Origin: Halieaceae bacterium
GTDB lineage: Bacteria > Pseudomonadota > Gammaproteobacteria > Pseudomonadales > Halieaceae
NCBI GenBank assembly: GCA_026710905.1
Contig: JAPOQD010000118.1
Span: forward strand, 1 to 64,000
Reading direction: 5' to 3'
DNA: 64,000 nucleotides
Part shown: positions 15,681 to 25,094 of the stretch, piece after piece
Numbering within the stretch: the stretch's first letter is position 1
Layout of the letters: every line of letters starts with the position of its first letter
Position numbers and translations under genes: made by a program
The notes under the pieces: model-generated
What the model was told of the DNA's origin: nothing
What the model saw: the letters and a program-made list of their open reading frames with translations, nothing else
Database searches by the model: none

Positions 15681-17894
15681 ATGAATATATCCAACCACTT
15701 TAAAACACTTGCCGCAGCCGTGGCAATCGTCATGATCCCGGATACCGGGTGGGCGCAGTCGCAGCTCGAGGAGATCATAGTTACAGCAACTCGACGTGAC
15801 GAAACGGTGCAAACTGTTCCGATCAGCATCACGGCCCTTTCCGCCGATAGACTGAAGCTGGCGCGTGTTGAAGGTGTCCGCGACCTTGGCATTGTCACAC
15901 CAGGCCTGAACATGAATGGCCGCTCGAATGCCTGGATTCCCTATATTCGCGGCGTCGGCGCCCAGGACACTTCTGGCGGGCAGGAAGCCAGCGTGTCTGT
16001 TTATATCGACGGTGTATATATGTCGAGCGTTCATGCCGGCGCCATGTCGTTCAACAGCATCGACCGCGTCGAAGTGTTGAAAGGCCCTCAAGGTACGCTG
16101 TTCGGGCGAAACTCGACCGGCGGACTGATCCATATCATCACCCGTGACCCCGGCCAGGAAACCCAAATTTTCGGCAAAGTCGGTTTCGGCGATTATGACA
16201 CCGTCACGGCGCAACTCTATGTCGGCGGGGGGTTAACCGACACTCTCTCGGCGGATATCGCCTTGAATTACGCCGACCAGGGCGAGGGTTACGGCAATAA
16301 CCTGTTTAGCGGACGAGAAATTGCAGGCGACGCGGACGAGGGTTTTCGCACCAAGTGGATCTGGCAAGCAAGTGACGAAACGACTTTGACGTGGACCGCG
16401 GATTACCAGCAACACGATACCGGACTGGGCGATAACCGGACCTTGATGCCCGGCTCGGTTGGTGCCGACGGCAGTGTGAATATGGGCGGTTTCAGGGACG
16501 TCAATATGAATTTCCCGGCAGATGGCGAAACCGATGGCTACATTGAAAACCAGGGCGCCATGCTGAAAATTCAGCATCAGTTTGGCTGGGCCGACTTGGT
16601 CAGCATTAGCTCCTATAGGGAAATCGAGCAATATAATATTTTCGACAATGACGGCCTTCCCACTTCGAATGTGGAAGCGCGGCAGGAATACAACAATACA
16701 GAGACCTTCACCCAGGAAATTCAACTACTCTCCCGTTCCGAGAGCCTTTTTTCCTGGATTGTCGGTGCGTTCTATCTGGACGACGAATCCGGTTACGCAG
16801 GCCCGAGAGGACTACAGGTTGAAGGCGCGGGCGTTATTCCCATCCCGGGCGCCTACGTGCAGTTCGTCAATCCGATCACAACCGAGTCCATCGCCGCATT
16901 TGCCGAAGGAACCTGGGAGATTACAGACTCCATCCGCCTGAATGCAGGGGTCCGCTACACCGAGGAAGAGAAGGCAATAGGCGGGGAACAGCGAATTTTC
17001 ACTGTATTCCCGGATATCCTGGGCCTTGGCGCCCCCGCTCTTACAGTCATCCCCTTTGATTTTGACGAGTCATGGGAGGAATTTACCTACAAGGTGGCGG
17101 GGGAATTCGACGTTTCGGAAGATGTGATGTTGTACGCGTCCTATAACCATGGTTTCCGCAGCGGTTCTTTCAACACCGTCGGTGTATCCGGTGTCCCGGT
17201 CGAACCGGAATCGGTAAATGCCTTTGAAGTTGGAATAAAGAGCCAGTGGATGGATAACCGGCTACGCCTCAACGCCGCCACCTACTACTACGACTACAAG
17301 GACCTGCAGGTTGTGGTTTCACGCGGCCCATCGACCGACCTGCTCAATGCCGGTGAAGCTGAAATCTCAGGCTTTGAACTGGACCTGGAAGCCAGTGTCT
17401 CCGAGGAATTGACACTGCGTTTCTCTACCTCATTGATTGACTCTGAATATACTGAGTTCGTTGTGGGTAACAATTGTTCCATTCGTCTACCCGATGGCCA
17501 TACGGTCCAGGCTCCGCCTTGTTCGCCCGAGGGCAACAACCTGGTGCGCACGCCGGAGTCCACCGTTAATCTCGGTATGGTATATAGAAAACCCGTCCAA
17601 TTCGGGGCTATCGGTGTAAGCCTGGATTATTTCTGGACGGATGATTTCTACTGGGAAATTGATAACCGACTCAAGGAATCAGCCTACGGCTTGCTTAACG
17701 GAACCGTGTTCTGGGAATCCGCGGATGAACACTGGGGCATCACTTTATGGGGCCGCAACCTCACCGACGAGGAATATTCGATGTTCTCGGTCGCACAGGC
17801 ATCCTGCACCGGACCCGGCTGTTTCGGTATCGGCGATCAATACAGCGCAGCGCCGCCACGTACCTGGGGTGTTGATTTCAACTTCCGGTTCTGA
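15681..17894 (+). CDS. TonB-dependent receptor
   Basis: A 737-aa outer-membrane receptor of the sphingomonad-like class. A signal peptide (residues 1-25: LAAAVAIVMIPDTGWA) is followed by the TonB box QLEEIIVTATRRDETVQTVP. The plug has DLGIVTPGLNMNGRS, YIRGVGAQDTSGGQE and VLKGPQGTLFGRNSTGG. The barrel ends in WGVDFNFRF with the terminal Phe. The ATG at 15681 follows GGGGAAAGAGC; reading the frame further upstream would add 49 residues that break the signal-peptide pattern. It belongs to a different subfamily from the receptors at 6751 and 10524 and is more AT-rich in codon use, consistent with separate acquisition. Confidence 0.93.
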   Translation: MNISNHFKTLAAAVAIVMIPDTGWAQSQLEEIIVTATRRDETVQTVPISITALSADRLKLARVEGVRDLGIVTPGLNMNGRSNAWIPYIRGVGAQDTSGGQEASVSVYIDGVYMSSVHAGAMSFNSIDRVEVLKGPQGTLFGRNSTGGLIHIITRDPGQETQIFGKVGFGDYDTVTAQLYVGGGLTDTLSADIALNYADQGEGYGNNLFSGREIAGDADEGFRTKWIWQASDETTLTWTADYQQHDTGLGDNRTLMPGSVGADGSVNMGGFRDVNMNFPADGETDGYIENQGAMLKIQHQFGWADLVSISSYREIEQYNIFDNDGLPTSNVEARQEYNNTETFTQEIQLLSRSESLFSWIVGAFYLDDESGYAGPRGLQVEGAGVIPIPGAYVQFVNPITTESIAAFAEGTWEITDSIRLNAGVRYTEEEKAIGGEQRIFTVFPDILGLGAPALTVIPFDFDESWEEFTYKVAGEFDVSEDVMLYASYNHGFRSGSFNTVGVSGVPVEPESVNAFEVGIKSQWMDNRLRLNAATYYYDYKDLQVVVSRGPSTDLLNAGEAEISGFELDLEASVSEELTLRFSTSLIDSEYTEFVVGNNCSIRLPDGHTVQAPPCSPEGNNLVRTPESTVNLGMVYRKPVQFGAIGVSLDYFWTDDFYWEIDNRLKESAYGLLNGTVFWESADEHWGITLWGRNLTDEEYSMFSVAQASCTGPGCFGIGDQYSAAPPRTWGVDFNFRF

Positions 17895-17911
17895 ACCATT
17901 GCTTCACGTAG

Positions 17912-17951
17912 CACGCGGGTGACATCCCCTCCGGGGGATGCCACCCGCGTG
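17912..17951. terminator. Strong hairpin after the TonB receptor
   Basis: CACGCGGGTG (17912-17921) pairs with CACCCGCGTG (17942-17951), and inside it CATCCCC pairs with GGGGATG around a TCCG loop, an almost continuous 17-bp stem. There is no T tract, so it may be a transcript-stabilising hairpin or a bidirectional block rather than a classical terminator. Confidence 0.45.
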
Positions 17952-17958
17952 TCGTGAC

Positions 17959-18168
17959 TCACCTGTCCACCGACGGTTCCCCAGCACGCTGAGCCACCAG
18001 CACCCAGGCTGCTGCCCGAGGCGGCGCGCCCAGGGATAAGTTCCCGCAGCGCTGTATGGTCAGGCCGGCCCTGCTTAGGCCTTGCCGCAACCGTTCCAGC
18101 GCAGCGTCGTCCAGGGCGGCTTTCAACATGCCGGACATGCGTCCCTGGTAAGCGTGGAGCTGCGCTTC
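17959..18168 (-). pseudogene. Possible C-terminal remnant of a methyltransferase-like gene
   Basis: On the minus strand this frame is open for 69 codons after an in-frame stop at 18169-18171. It reads QLHAYQGRMSGMLKAALDD, then LERLRQGLSRAGLTIQR and AAAWVLVAQR before its stop. This looks like the C-terminal helix and last strands of a SAM-dependent methyltransferase, but the catalytic domain is missing because fba ends at 18201. An ATG at 18138 could allow a 59-aa product. A truncated relic is the simplest reading. The family assignment is weak. Confidence 0.35.
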
Positions 18169-18200
18169 TCAGCCACCGTTGTCCCGCCGGGGCCAGCGCT

Positions 18201-19265
18201 CTACGCCACAACCTGCTGCAGTTCGCCAGCCGCGTAGCGCCGTGTCATTGCCTCCAGGGAAATGGCGCTGATGCGATCCGCCTGGCCAGCGGTTCCAAAT
18301 GCTTCATAGCGGGCAACACAAATTTCCTTCATGGCGCTGATGGTTTGCTGCAAAAATTTACGCGGGTCAAATTCCGCCGGGTTCCGGGCCAGGAACCGGC
18401 GGATGGCCCCGGTGGAAGCCAGCCGCAAATCCGTATCGATATTGACCTTGCGAACCCCGTGGTCGATACCCTCCCGAATCTGTTCCAGCGGCACTCCATA
18501 CGTCTCGGGTATTTCGCCGCCAAATTCGTTAATCACCTCCAGCCACTCCTGGGGCACCGAAGAAGAGCCGTGCATCACCAGGTGGGTATTGGGTATGCGC
18601 GCATGAATGTCACGGATTCGGTCCATGGCCAGAATATCGCCGGTGGGCGGGCGGCTGAACTTGTAGGCGCCGTGGCTGGTGCCGCAGGCAATGGCCAGGG
18701 CATCCACATCCGTATCCGCCACAAAGCTGGCGGCCTCCTCGACATCGGTGAGTAATTGCTCGTGGCTCAACTTGCCCTCGGCGCCGATACCATCCTCCTC
18801 TCCTGCTTCCCCGGTTTCCAGTGAGCCGAGGCAACCCAGCTCCCCCTCCACGGAAACGCCGCAGGCGTGAGCCATCTCTACCGCCCGCCGGGTCACCTCG
18901 GCGTTGTAGTCATAGTCCATGGGCGTTTTGCCGTCTTCCCCCAGAGAACCGTCCATCATCACCGAAGTAAAGCCCAGTTGGATGGAGCGCTGGCACACCG
19001 AAGGGCTGACACCGTGGTCCTGGTGCATGACCACCGGGATATGGGGAAACTCTTCCACCGCCGCCGCGATCATGTGGCGCAGAAAGGGGGCGCCGGCGTA
19101 TTTGCGGGCGCCGGCGCTGGCCTGCATGATCACCGGACTGTTGGTCTCGGCCGCGGCCTCCATGATGGCGCGGGTCTGCTCCAGGTTGTTCACATTGAAA
19201 GCGGGCACCCCGTAACCGTGCTCCGCGGCGTGGTCAAGCAGTTGCCTCATACTGATCAAAGCCAT
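18201..19265 (-). CDS. fba: Class II fructose-bisphosphate aldolase
   Basis: Cleaves or forms fructose-1,6-bisphosphate; a zinc enzyme of glycolysis/gluconeogenesis. The 354-aa length matches the Calvin-cycle subtype of class II aldolases found in pseudomonads. Visible motifs are [10 protein letters not shown] with zinc and catalytic residues, [44 protein letters not shown] and [12 protein letters not shown], then [11 protein letters not shown]. It is the last gene of a tkt-epd-pgk-fba run on the minus strand, 33 bp after pgk. Confidence 0.95.
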   Translation of the reverse strand: MALISMRQLLDHAAEHGYGVPAFNVNNLEQTRAIMEAAAETNSPVIMQASAGARKYAGAPFLRHMIAAAVEEFPHIPVVMHQDHGVSPSVCQRSIQLGFTSVMMDGSLGEDGKTPMDYDYNAEVTRRAVEMAHACGVSVEGELGCLGSLETGEAGEEDGIGAEGKLSHEQLLTDVEEAASFVADTDVDALAIACGTSHGAYKFSRPPTGDILAMDRIRDIHARIPNTHLVMHGSSSVPQEWLEVINEFGGEIPETYGVPLEQIREGIDHGVRKVNIDTDLRLASTGAIRRFLARNPAEFDPRKFLQQTISAMKEICVARYEAFGTAGQADRISAISLEAMTRRYAAGELQQVVA

Positions 19266-19298
19266 GTTTTCCCCCCTGGCGCCAATCCTGTTGATCGT

Positions 19299-20468
19299 TC
19301 ATAAGGGAGCGCGCTCCCTGAGTACCGCCAGGGCAGGCAAGGTCCTGCCCTCAACGTACTCCAGGAAAGCTCCGCCACCGGTGGATATGTAGGAAACCTT
19401 ATCCGCAATTCCAAATTTGTCAATCGCCGCCAACGTATCGCCACCTCCGGCCAGGGAAAACGCGTCACTGGCGGCGATTGCCCGGCTCAGCGCCTGTGTG
19501 CCGGCCGCGAACTGGTCGAACTCGAATACGCCCAGCGGGCCGTTCCATAGAATAGTGCCCGCAGCGGCTACTAACTCCCCAATTGCCCGCAGGGATTCCG
19601 GGCCCAGATCGAGGATCATCTCCTCATTGCCGACCTCTGCGGCGGCTCTCCGCTCCGCCCGAGCTTCCACAGTCAGATCTTGCCCGGTTACCACATCGCT
19701 GGGAATGAGAATTTCGGTTTTCTCCTGCAGCGCCCTGGCCGCTGGAATCAGCTCCGGCTCATGCAGGGACTTGCCCACGGGATGGCCGCTGGCTGCAAGA
19801 AACGTATTGGCGATACCGCCGCCCACGATCAACTGATCGACCCGTTCGGCCAGATTTTCCAACACCGTCAACTTGGTGGACACCTTGGCCCCGCCAACGA
19901 TCGCCAGCAGTGGCCGGCGAGGCGCGGACAGGGCGCTCCGCAACGCTTCCAGTTCCGCCGCCAACAGTGGCCCGGCGCAGGCGAGGGGTGCAAATTTCGC
20001 CACCCCGTGGGTGGAGGCCTGAGCCCGGTGGGCGGTGCCAAAAGCATCCATGACAAACACGTCGCAGAGGCCGGCGTAGGCGCGGGCCAGCGCCTCATCG
20101 TCAGCTTTTTCTCCGGAATTGAAGCGCACGTTCTCCAACAGCGCCACCTGACCCGCCGCCAGCGCCACACCGTTGCACCAGTCCGTCAACAACGGCACCG
20201 GCAGCTTCAGCAGTTGCGACAGCCGTTCGGCGACCGGCGCCAGGGACAACTCCGGGTCCACCCGCCCCTCTGCCGGGCGGCCCAGGTGGGACATCAACAA
20301 CACCGCCGCGCCCTGGTCCAACGCCGCCAGAATCGCCGGCAGGGCTGCACGAATACGGGTGTCGCTGGTCACCTTGCCCGCACTTAGCGGCACATTGAGA
20401 TCCTCGCGAATCAGCACCCGCCGCGCCTTCAAATCCAATTGGCTCATCAGCACGAAATCAGCAGACAT
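19299..20468 (-). CDS. pgk: Phosphoglycerate kinase
   Basis: Transfers phosphate between 1,3-bisphosphoglycerate and ADP. The 389-aa protein has the family signature [15 protein letters not shown] near the N-terminus, [25 protein letters not shown], the lysine-rich [11 protein letters not shown] and the C-terminal nucleotide motif [16 protein letters not shown]. The start was placed at 20468 because GGAGAGGAAG precedes that ATG; the longer frame to 20552 adds residues unlike any Pgk. It lies 26 bp downstream of epd and 33 bp upstream of fba, in one operon. Confidence 0.95.
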   Translation of the reverse strand: MSADFVLMSQLDLKARRVLIREDLNVPLSAGKVTSDTRIRAALPAILAALDQGAAVLLMSHLGRPAEGRVDPELSLAPVAERLSQLLKLPVPLLTDWCNGVALAAGQVALLENVRFNSGEKADDEALARAYAGLCDVFVMDAFGTAHRAQASTHGVAKFAPLACAGPLLAAELEALRSALSAPRRPLLAIVGGAKVSTKLTVLENLAERVDQLIVGGGIANTFLAASGHPVGKSLHEPELIPAARALQEKTEILIPSDVVTGQDLTVEARAERRAAAEVGNEEMILDLGPESLRAIGELVAAAGTILWNGPLGVFEFDQFAAGTQALSRAIAASDAFSLAGGGDTLAAIDKFGIADKVSYISTGGGAFLEYVEGRTLPALAVLRERAPL

Positions 20469-20494
20469 CTTCCTCTCCGGCGCCCAGCAACTGC

Positions 20495-21511
20495 TCAACC
20501 CAGCCCACACCAATATTCGACGGTGTCCAACATGCGGTTGGCGTATCCCCATTCGTTATCGAACCAGATCAGCACCTTGACCAGGCTTCCGCCACTAACC
20601 CTGGTCTGCCCGGCATCCACAATACTCGAGTGGGAGTCATGAATGAAATCACAGGAGGCCAGCGGTTCCTCCGTATAACCCAGAATATCCCCGGGTAAAC
20701 GGCGGGCGCCCTCAGCCAGGGCGCAATTGACCTCGGCGACCGTTACGGTTTGTTTGACGATCACTGTGAGGTCCATCGCCGATACATCCAGGGTGGGGAC
20801 GCGCAGGGCCTGGGCGGAAAAGCGCCCGGCCTGATCCGGCAGGATGCGTTCTATACCCAGCGCCAGGGCCGTGTCCACGGGAATAATGGATTGCCCCGCC
20901 GCCCTGGTCTTGCGCAAGTCGGTATGATGGTAGGCATCCAGCACCGGCTGGTCATTCATGGCCGAATGGATGGTGGTAACGGTTCCACTGACGATCCCGA
21001 ATGCATCGTCCAGCACCTTGATCACCGGCACAATACCATTGGTCGTGCAGGAAGCTGCGGAAATAATCCTTTGCCGGGGCGTCAGTTGCCGGTGATTGAC
21101 GCCATAGACTATGGTCGCGTCCACATCTTCCGCTCGGGCAGGTTGGGAAAACACTACCCGCGCGGCGCCCTGGAGCAGGTGCAATTCAGCGCTGTCGCGG
21201 CTGGCCAACACCCCAGTGCACTCCAGCACCACATCGATGCCGATATCCCGCCAGTCGAGATCGGCGACCCGCGCTTGCCGCAGCAAGCGTATGGAGTCGC
21301 CGGCGACCACGAGGCAGCCCTCCTTCAGCCCCACTTCGAAGGGAAAACGCCCGTGGGTGGAATCGTAGCGGGTCAAGTGAGCGGCGATGCGGGCGTCCGC
21401 CAGCTCATTGATGGCGGCCACTTGCAGACGATTCCGGCGCTGCCCTTCGTAGAGAGCCCGCAGTACGTTGCGGCCAATACGTCCGTAGCCGTTGATCGCA
21501 AGCCGGATCAT
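20495..21511 (-). CDS. epd: Erythrose-4-phosphate dehydrogenase / GAPDH family
   Basis: A 338-aa NAD-dependent dehydrogenase of the GAPDH fold. It has the Rossmann start [17 protein letters not shown], the catalytic cysteine in [34 protein letters not shown] and the C-terminal [14 protein letters not shown]. The tkt-epd-pgk-fba context matches the Pseudomonas locus, where this gene is epd, feeding pyridoxal phosphate synthesis. A GAPDH role cannot be excluded from sequence alone because the two activities overlap and no other gap gene lies in the window. Confidence 0.85.
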   Translation of the reverse strand: MIRLAINGYGRIGRNVLRALYEGQRRNRLQVAAINELADARIAAHLTRYDSTHGRFPFEVGLKEGCLVVAGDSIRLLRQARVADLDWRDIGIDVVLECTGVLASRDSAELHLLQGAARVVFSQPARAEDVDATIVYGVNHRQLTPRQRIISAASCTTNGIVPVIKVLDDAFGIVSGTVTTIHSAMNDQPVLDAYHHTDLRKTRAAGQSIIPVDTALALGIERILPDQAGRFSAQALRVPTLDVSAMDLTVIVKQTVTVAEVNCALAEGARRLPGDILGYTEEPLASCDFIHDSHSSIVDAGQTRVSGGSLVKVLIWFDNEWGYANRMLDTVEYWCGLG

Positions 21512-21531
21512 CGCCGCATACCTCCCTCATT

Positions 21532-21612
21532 CGCTCGCATATATCACCGGTATTCGCAGCCGGGTGTGCCCCCTCATGCAGGGGTCGCGCATGCGCGACC
21601 CGCCATATCCGA
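21532..21612. repeat. Degenerate A-type repeat carrying a B palindrome, between epd and tkt
   Basis: GCTCGCATATATCACCGG at about 21533-21550 resembles a family A left end, and CCATATCCGAGC (about 21603-21614) resembles a decayed right end. Between them lies a perfect palindrome, GGGTCGCGCATGCGCGACCC (21582-21601). The element sits inside the tkt-epd spacer, so it should be transcribed and could form an mRNA hairpin. Confidence 0.5.
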
Positions 21613-21613
21613 G

Positions 21614-23608
21614 CTAAATCAGTTCCCGCACCAAGTCCGCCAGCGCCTGGGCTGTGAAGCCGAAGTGCTGAAACAGTTCACCGGCCGGCGCAGATTCACC
21701 AAACCCTTTCATCCCCAGGACCCGTCCTTCCAGGCCGACGAACTGGCGCCAGTAGTCGGCAATGCCTGCTTCCACAGCAACTCGCGCCGATACCGCCGCG
21801 GGCAAGACCTGTTCACGATAGGCGGAGTCCTGGGCGCAAAATGCCTCCGTGCAGGGCATGGAAACCACCCGCACCTGTTGGTCTTCTTGCGCCAATTGCT
21901 CCGCTGCCTCCATGGCCAGGGCGACTTCCGAGCCTGTAGCGATAATGATCGCGTCCACTCGACCATCACCCTCCCGCAGGACATAGGCGCCGCGTTCGAT
22001 ATCGGCCACCTGGGCAGGGCTGCGCTGCTGATGAGGCAAGCTCTGGCGCGAGAACACCAGGGCGCTGGGACCATCACCGCGCTCAATGGCGAGCTTCCAG
22101 GCCACGGCGGATTCCACTGCATCACAGGGCCGCCAGGTCAGCAAATTTGGTGTATTGCGCAGGTTGGCCAACTGCTCAACCGGTTGGTGGGTGGGCCCGT
22201 CCTCACCCAGGCCAATGGAATCGTGGGTGTACACGAAGATGCTGGGCTGCCGCATCAGGGCGGCCATGCGCACCGCGTTGCGGGCATACTCCATGAAAGT
22301 CAGGAAAGTGGCAGCGTAAGCCTTGAAGCCGCCGTGCCGGACAATGCCGTTGGTAATTGCCGACATACCGAACTCGCGAACGCCGTAGTAGATGTAATTC
22401 CCGTCGGCATCTTCGGAGCCAAGCGCCCTGCTGTCGTCCCAAAGCGTCAGATTGGAGCCGGTCAGGTCCGCCGAACCACCCAGGATTTCCGGGAGTATGG
22501 GTCCGTAGGCATTGAGGCAGTTCAGGGAAGCCTTGCGGCTGGCCATGGCGCCGCCCTGTTGCTGGCACTGGTGGATGTAGGCCAGCGCCCGCTCACTGAA
22601 ATCCGCGGGCAGCTCACCCGCCAGGCGCCGCCGCAGCTCCGAGGCTTGCCGCGGCCACTCGCGCTCGTAGGCCTGCATGCGCGCCTCCCATTCCTGCTGC
22701 TGCGCCTCGCCCGGTACTTGATGGTTCCAGGCCCGGTAGAGTTCATCGGGTACTTCAAAGGGGGGATGGGGCCAGCCAATGGCCTGGCGGGCGGCGCTTA
22801 CCTCGTCCGCGCCCAGCGCGGCGCCGTGTACCGCTGCCGTGCCCTGTTTGTTGGGGGCCCCCTTGCCAATGATGGTTTTACAACAGATCAGCGTCGGCCG
22901 CCCGGACTCCGCCCTGGCTTGTTCGATGGCCCCGGCTACCACCGCCGTGTCATGCCCGTCCACTCCGGAAATTACCTGCCAACCATAGGCGGTGAAGCGG
23001 GCCGGGGTGTCGTCGCTGAACCAGCCGGTGACCTCCCCGTCGATGGATATCCCGTTGTCGTCATAAAAACATATCAGTTTTCCCAAGCCCAGTGTGCCCG
23101 CCAGGGAGCAAACCTCGTGAGAAATTCCCTCCATCAGACAGCCATCGCCCACAAACACGTAGGTGTAATGGTTTACCACCTGGTGGCCAGAGCGATTGAA
23201 CTGGGCGGCCAGTACTTTTTCCGCAAGGGCCATTCCCACCGCATTGCCCAAGCCCTGCCCCAGCGGGCCAGTGGTGGTTTCCACCCCCGGGGTAACGCCG
23301 TATTCCGGGTGGCCGGGTGTTTTGCTATGCAGTTGGCGGAAGTTCTTCAGTTCCTCGATTGGCAACTCATAACCACTCAGATGCAGAAGGGAGTAGAGCA
23401 ACATGGAGCCGTGCCCGTTCGACAGGACAAAGCGGTCCCGGTCCGGCCAATCGGGGTTGCCGGGGTTGTGTTTCAGATAATCGTTCCACAACACTTCGGC
23501 GATATCGGCCATGCCCATCGGCGCCCCTGGGTGGCCGCTGTTGGCCTGCTGTACCGCATCCATGCTCAAGGCTCTGATGGCGTTCGCCAGTTCAATTCGG
23601 GTCGGCAT
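21614..23608 (-). CDS. tkt: Transketolase
   Basis: A thiamine-diphosphate enzyme moving two-carbon units in the pentose phosphate pathway. The 664-aa protein has [40 protein letters not shown], the ThDP motif [38 protein letters not shown] and a normal C-terminal domain. The start at 23608 is supported by AGGAG 8 bp upstream; the longer frame to 23680 lacks family similarity. First gene of the central-carbon operon; its product and that of rpiA (4040) belong to the same pathway. Confidence 0.95.
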   Translation of the reverse strand: MPTRIELANAIRALSMDAVQQANSGHPGAPMGMADIAEVLWNDYLKHNPGNPDWPDRDRFVLSNGHGSMLLYSLLHLSGYELPIEELKNFRQLHSKTPGHPEYGVTPGVETTTGPLGQGLGNAVGMALAEKVLAAQFNRSGHQVVNHYTYVFVGDGCLMEGISHEVCSLAGTLGLGKLICFYDDNGISIDGEVTGWFSDDTPARFTAYGWQVISGVDGHDTAVVAGAIEQARAESGRPTLICCKTIIGKGAPNKQGTAAVHGAALGADEVSAARQAIGWPHPPFEVPDELYRAWNHQVPGEAQQQEWEARMQAYEREWPRQASELRRRLAGELPADFSERALAYIHQCQQQGGAMASRKASLNCLNAYGPILPEILGGSADLTGSNLTLWDDSRALGSEDADGNYIYYGVREFGMSAITNGIVRHGGFKAYAATFLTFMEYARNAVRMAALMRQPSIFVYTHDSIGLGEDGPTHQPVEQLANLRNTPNLLTWRPCDAVESAVAWKLAIERGDGPSALVFSRQSLPHQQRSPAQVADIERGAYVLREGDGRVDAIIIATGSEVALAMEAAEQLAQEDQQVRVVSMPCTEAFCAQDSAYREQVLPAAVSARVAVEAGIADYWRQFVGLEGRVLGMKGFGESAPAGELFQHFGFTAQALADLVRELI

Positions 23609-23772
23609 TCCAACTCCTGGGGCGTTCAACAAAAGGGTCGTATTTTCGCGTAAGCAGCCGGCAACGGCAATCCGAATCACTCAGCGGTATTTCAAACGGG
23701 GAAAAGGAGAAAAAGAAAGGAGAAAAAGGACACCCACTTTCTTGAAGATGTGGGGACACCATACTTATTAAC

Positions 23773-23914
23773 TGTAACCGTTCGGGCGAGAGGTGAAAGA
23801 CTGTGCCAGGGACGGGAGCATGGGGCTGGTTTTCTCGCTCCGGGGGCCATCCATGGCCCATCCCGCGTCCGTCCATGGCGCTAGTCGCGATAAAACCAGC
23901 CCCACACTCCCGTC
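23773..23914. repeat. Repeat E with a large inverted repeat, upstream of the methyl-cycle operon
   Basis: Positions 23773-23829 match 3862-3917 (shared GTAACCGTTC and AGACTGTGC). From inside this match, 23811-23838 is the inverted copy of 23887-23914, with 25 of 28 positions pairing (GGGGCTGGTTTT against AAAACCAGCCCC at the core) around a 48-nt loop that holds CCATCCATGG. The rest of the 23609-24068 gap contains an A/G-rich tract (23697-23730), a GGACACCC motif like those at 50248 and 60086, and the operator at 24013. No gene was seen. Confidence 0.55.
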
Positions 23915-24007
23915 CAGATGGACTGTGCCGGGGCCGGGGTGGGGAGCTTGGAGCGCCAAGCCTCAAATCATCACTTGAATACCGAATGGGTACCTATCGT
24001 CTTTGGC

Positions 24008-24044
24008 TTGAACAAACTATATCAAAAAATTTTGATATAGTTTG
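24008..24044 (+). promoter_or_regulatory. Palindromic operator overlapping the arsR-metK-ahcY promoter
   Basis: CAAACTATATCAAAA (24013-24027) and TTTTGATATAGTTTG (24030-24044) form a perfect 15-bp inverted repeat with a 2-bp centre, ending 24 bp before the regulator's ATG. A possible promoter (TTGAAC 24008-24013, TTTGAT 24031-24036, 17-bp gap) lies within it, so a bound repressor would block initiation. Winged-helix ArsR dimers bind such AT-rich palindromes. The adjacent ArsR-methyltransferase gene is the natural candidate for autoregulation, by analogy with SahR-type ArsR regulators of S-adenosylhomocysteine recycling. Confidence 0.75.
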
Positions 24045-24068
24045 TCGTGCTTGTTAGACTTGTCAGTT

Positions 24069-25067
24069 ATGTCAGCCCTTTCACCCGTCTTCCAGCAGCC
24101 GGCCGGCAGCACCGATTTTGCTGTCGAGCAACTCGCCGCCCTGTGCAAGGCCAGCGGCGATAGCCGGCGCCTGCAGATTCTGCGGGTATTGCGCCAGGAT
24201 TCCTTTGGCGTGCTCGAGCTGTGCTCCCTGTTTGGCATGCGCCAGCCGGCGCTCAGCCACCACCTCAAGGTACTACACGGCGCCGGGTTGATTTCCAGCC
24301 GGCGGGAGGGGAATACCATCTACTACCGCCGCGCCCCGCTGGGTCAGGCCGCGGGTCTGGCGGCGCTGCAGAAAAATCTGTTCGAAACCGTGGACCAACT
24401 GGAACTGACGCCGACCGTGGAGACCGGGCTGGCCGAGTTGCAGCGCGGCCGGGTGCGCTTATCCGAGCAATTTTTTCGCCAGAATGCGGACAAGTTCCGC
24501 CGCCAACAGGATCTGATCGCCAGCTATGAACAGTATGCGGATACCGTGGCGGGCCTGCTGCGGGATGCCGCTATCGGCCAGCGCCGCCTGGCCCTGGAGG
24601 TCGGCCCAGGCGACGGACGGTTTCTGGCGGAATTGTCTCCTGCCTTTGCGCGAGTGGTAGCCCTGGACAGTTCCGCCGAGATGCTTGCCAACGCAAGGGC
24701 GCTGGCCGCACGGCAACGGCTGGAAAACATCGAATTCGTTCTGGGAGATCCCGGGCACCCCCGCCTCGCCGAGTTGGCCGCGGACTGTATCGTGGTCAAC
24801 ATGGTTTTGCATCACACCGCCTCCCCGGCCGCAATGTTTCGCGACCTGGCCGCCTGCCTGGCCGTCGGCGGACGCCTGCTGATTACCGAACTTGGCCATC
24901 ACCACCAGGTCTGGGCGCGGGAATCCTGCGGCGACCTGTGGCTGGGCTTCGAACCCGCGGACCTGCAGGCCTGGGCCCAGGCCGCAGGTCTGACTGAAGT
25001 CGCCGCTGTCTACCTGGCGCAGCGCAACGGTTTCCAGATACAGGTGCGGCTGTTTGGCCACCAATGA
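24069..25067 (+). CDS. ArsR-family regulator fused to a SAM-dependent methyltransferase
   Basis: A 332-aa two-domain protein. The N-terminal winged helix (about residues 15-95) has LAALCKASGDSRRLQILRVL, MRQPALSHHLKVLHGAGLIS and SRREGNTIYYR. The C-terminal domain (about 165-325) has a class I methyltransferase fold with the SAM loop ALEVGPGDGRFLAEL, the acidic strand end VVALDSSAEML, and LLITELGHHH. The first ATG is at 24069; a TTG at 24042 would overlap the operator and is unlikely. It lies 27 bp before metK in the same orientation, as in Pseudomonas. It may sense SAM or S-adenosylhomocysteine through the methyltransferase pocket; that is inference. Catalytic activity is unproven. Confidence 0.88.
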   Translation: MSALSPVFQQPAGSTDFAVEQLAALCKASGDSRRLQILRVLRQDSFGVLELCSLFGMRQPALSHHLKVLHGAGLISSRREGNTIYYRRAPLGQAAGLAALQKNLFETVDQLELTPTVETGLAELQRGRVRLSEQFFRQNADKFRRQQDLIASYEQYADTVAGLLRDAAIGQRRLALEVGPGDGRFLAELSPAFARVVALDSSAEMLANARALAARQRLENIEFVLGDPGHPRLAELAADCIVVNMVLHHTASPAAMFRDLAACLAVGGRLLITELGHHHQVWARESCGDLWLGFEPADLQAWAQAAGLTEVAAVYLAQRNGFQIQVRLFGHQ

Positions 25068-25094
25068 TTTTTTACAGCAAAGGATCAGCGAATC

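Noticed and set aside
20750..23653. A 967-codon open frame on the plus strand
   Set aside because: It lies antisense to epd and tkt, whose motifs are unmistakable, and it mirrors GC-rich third-position bias.
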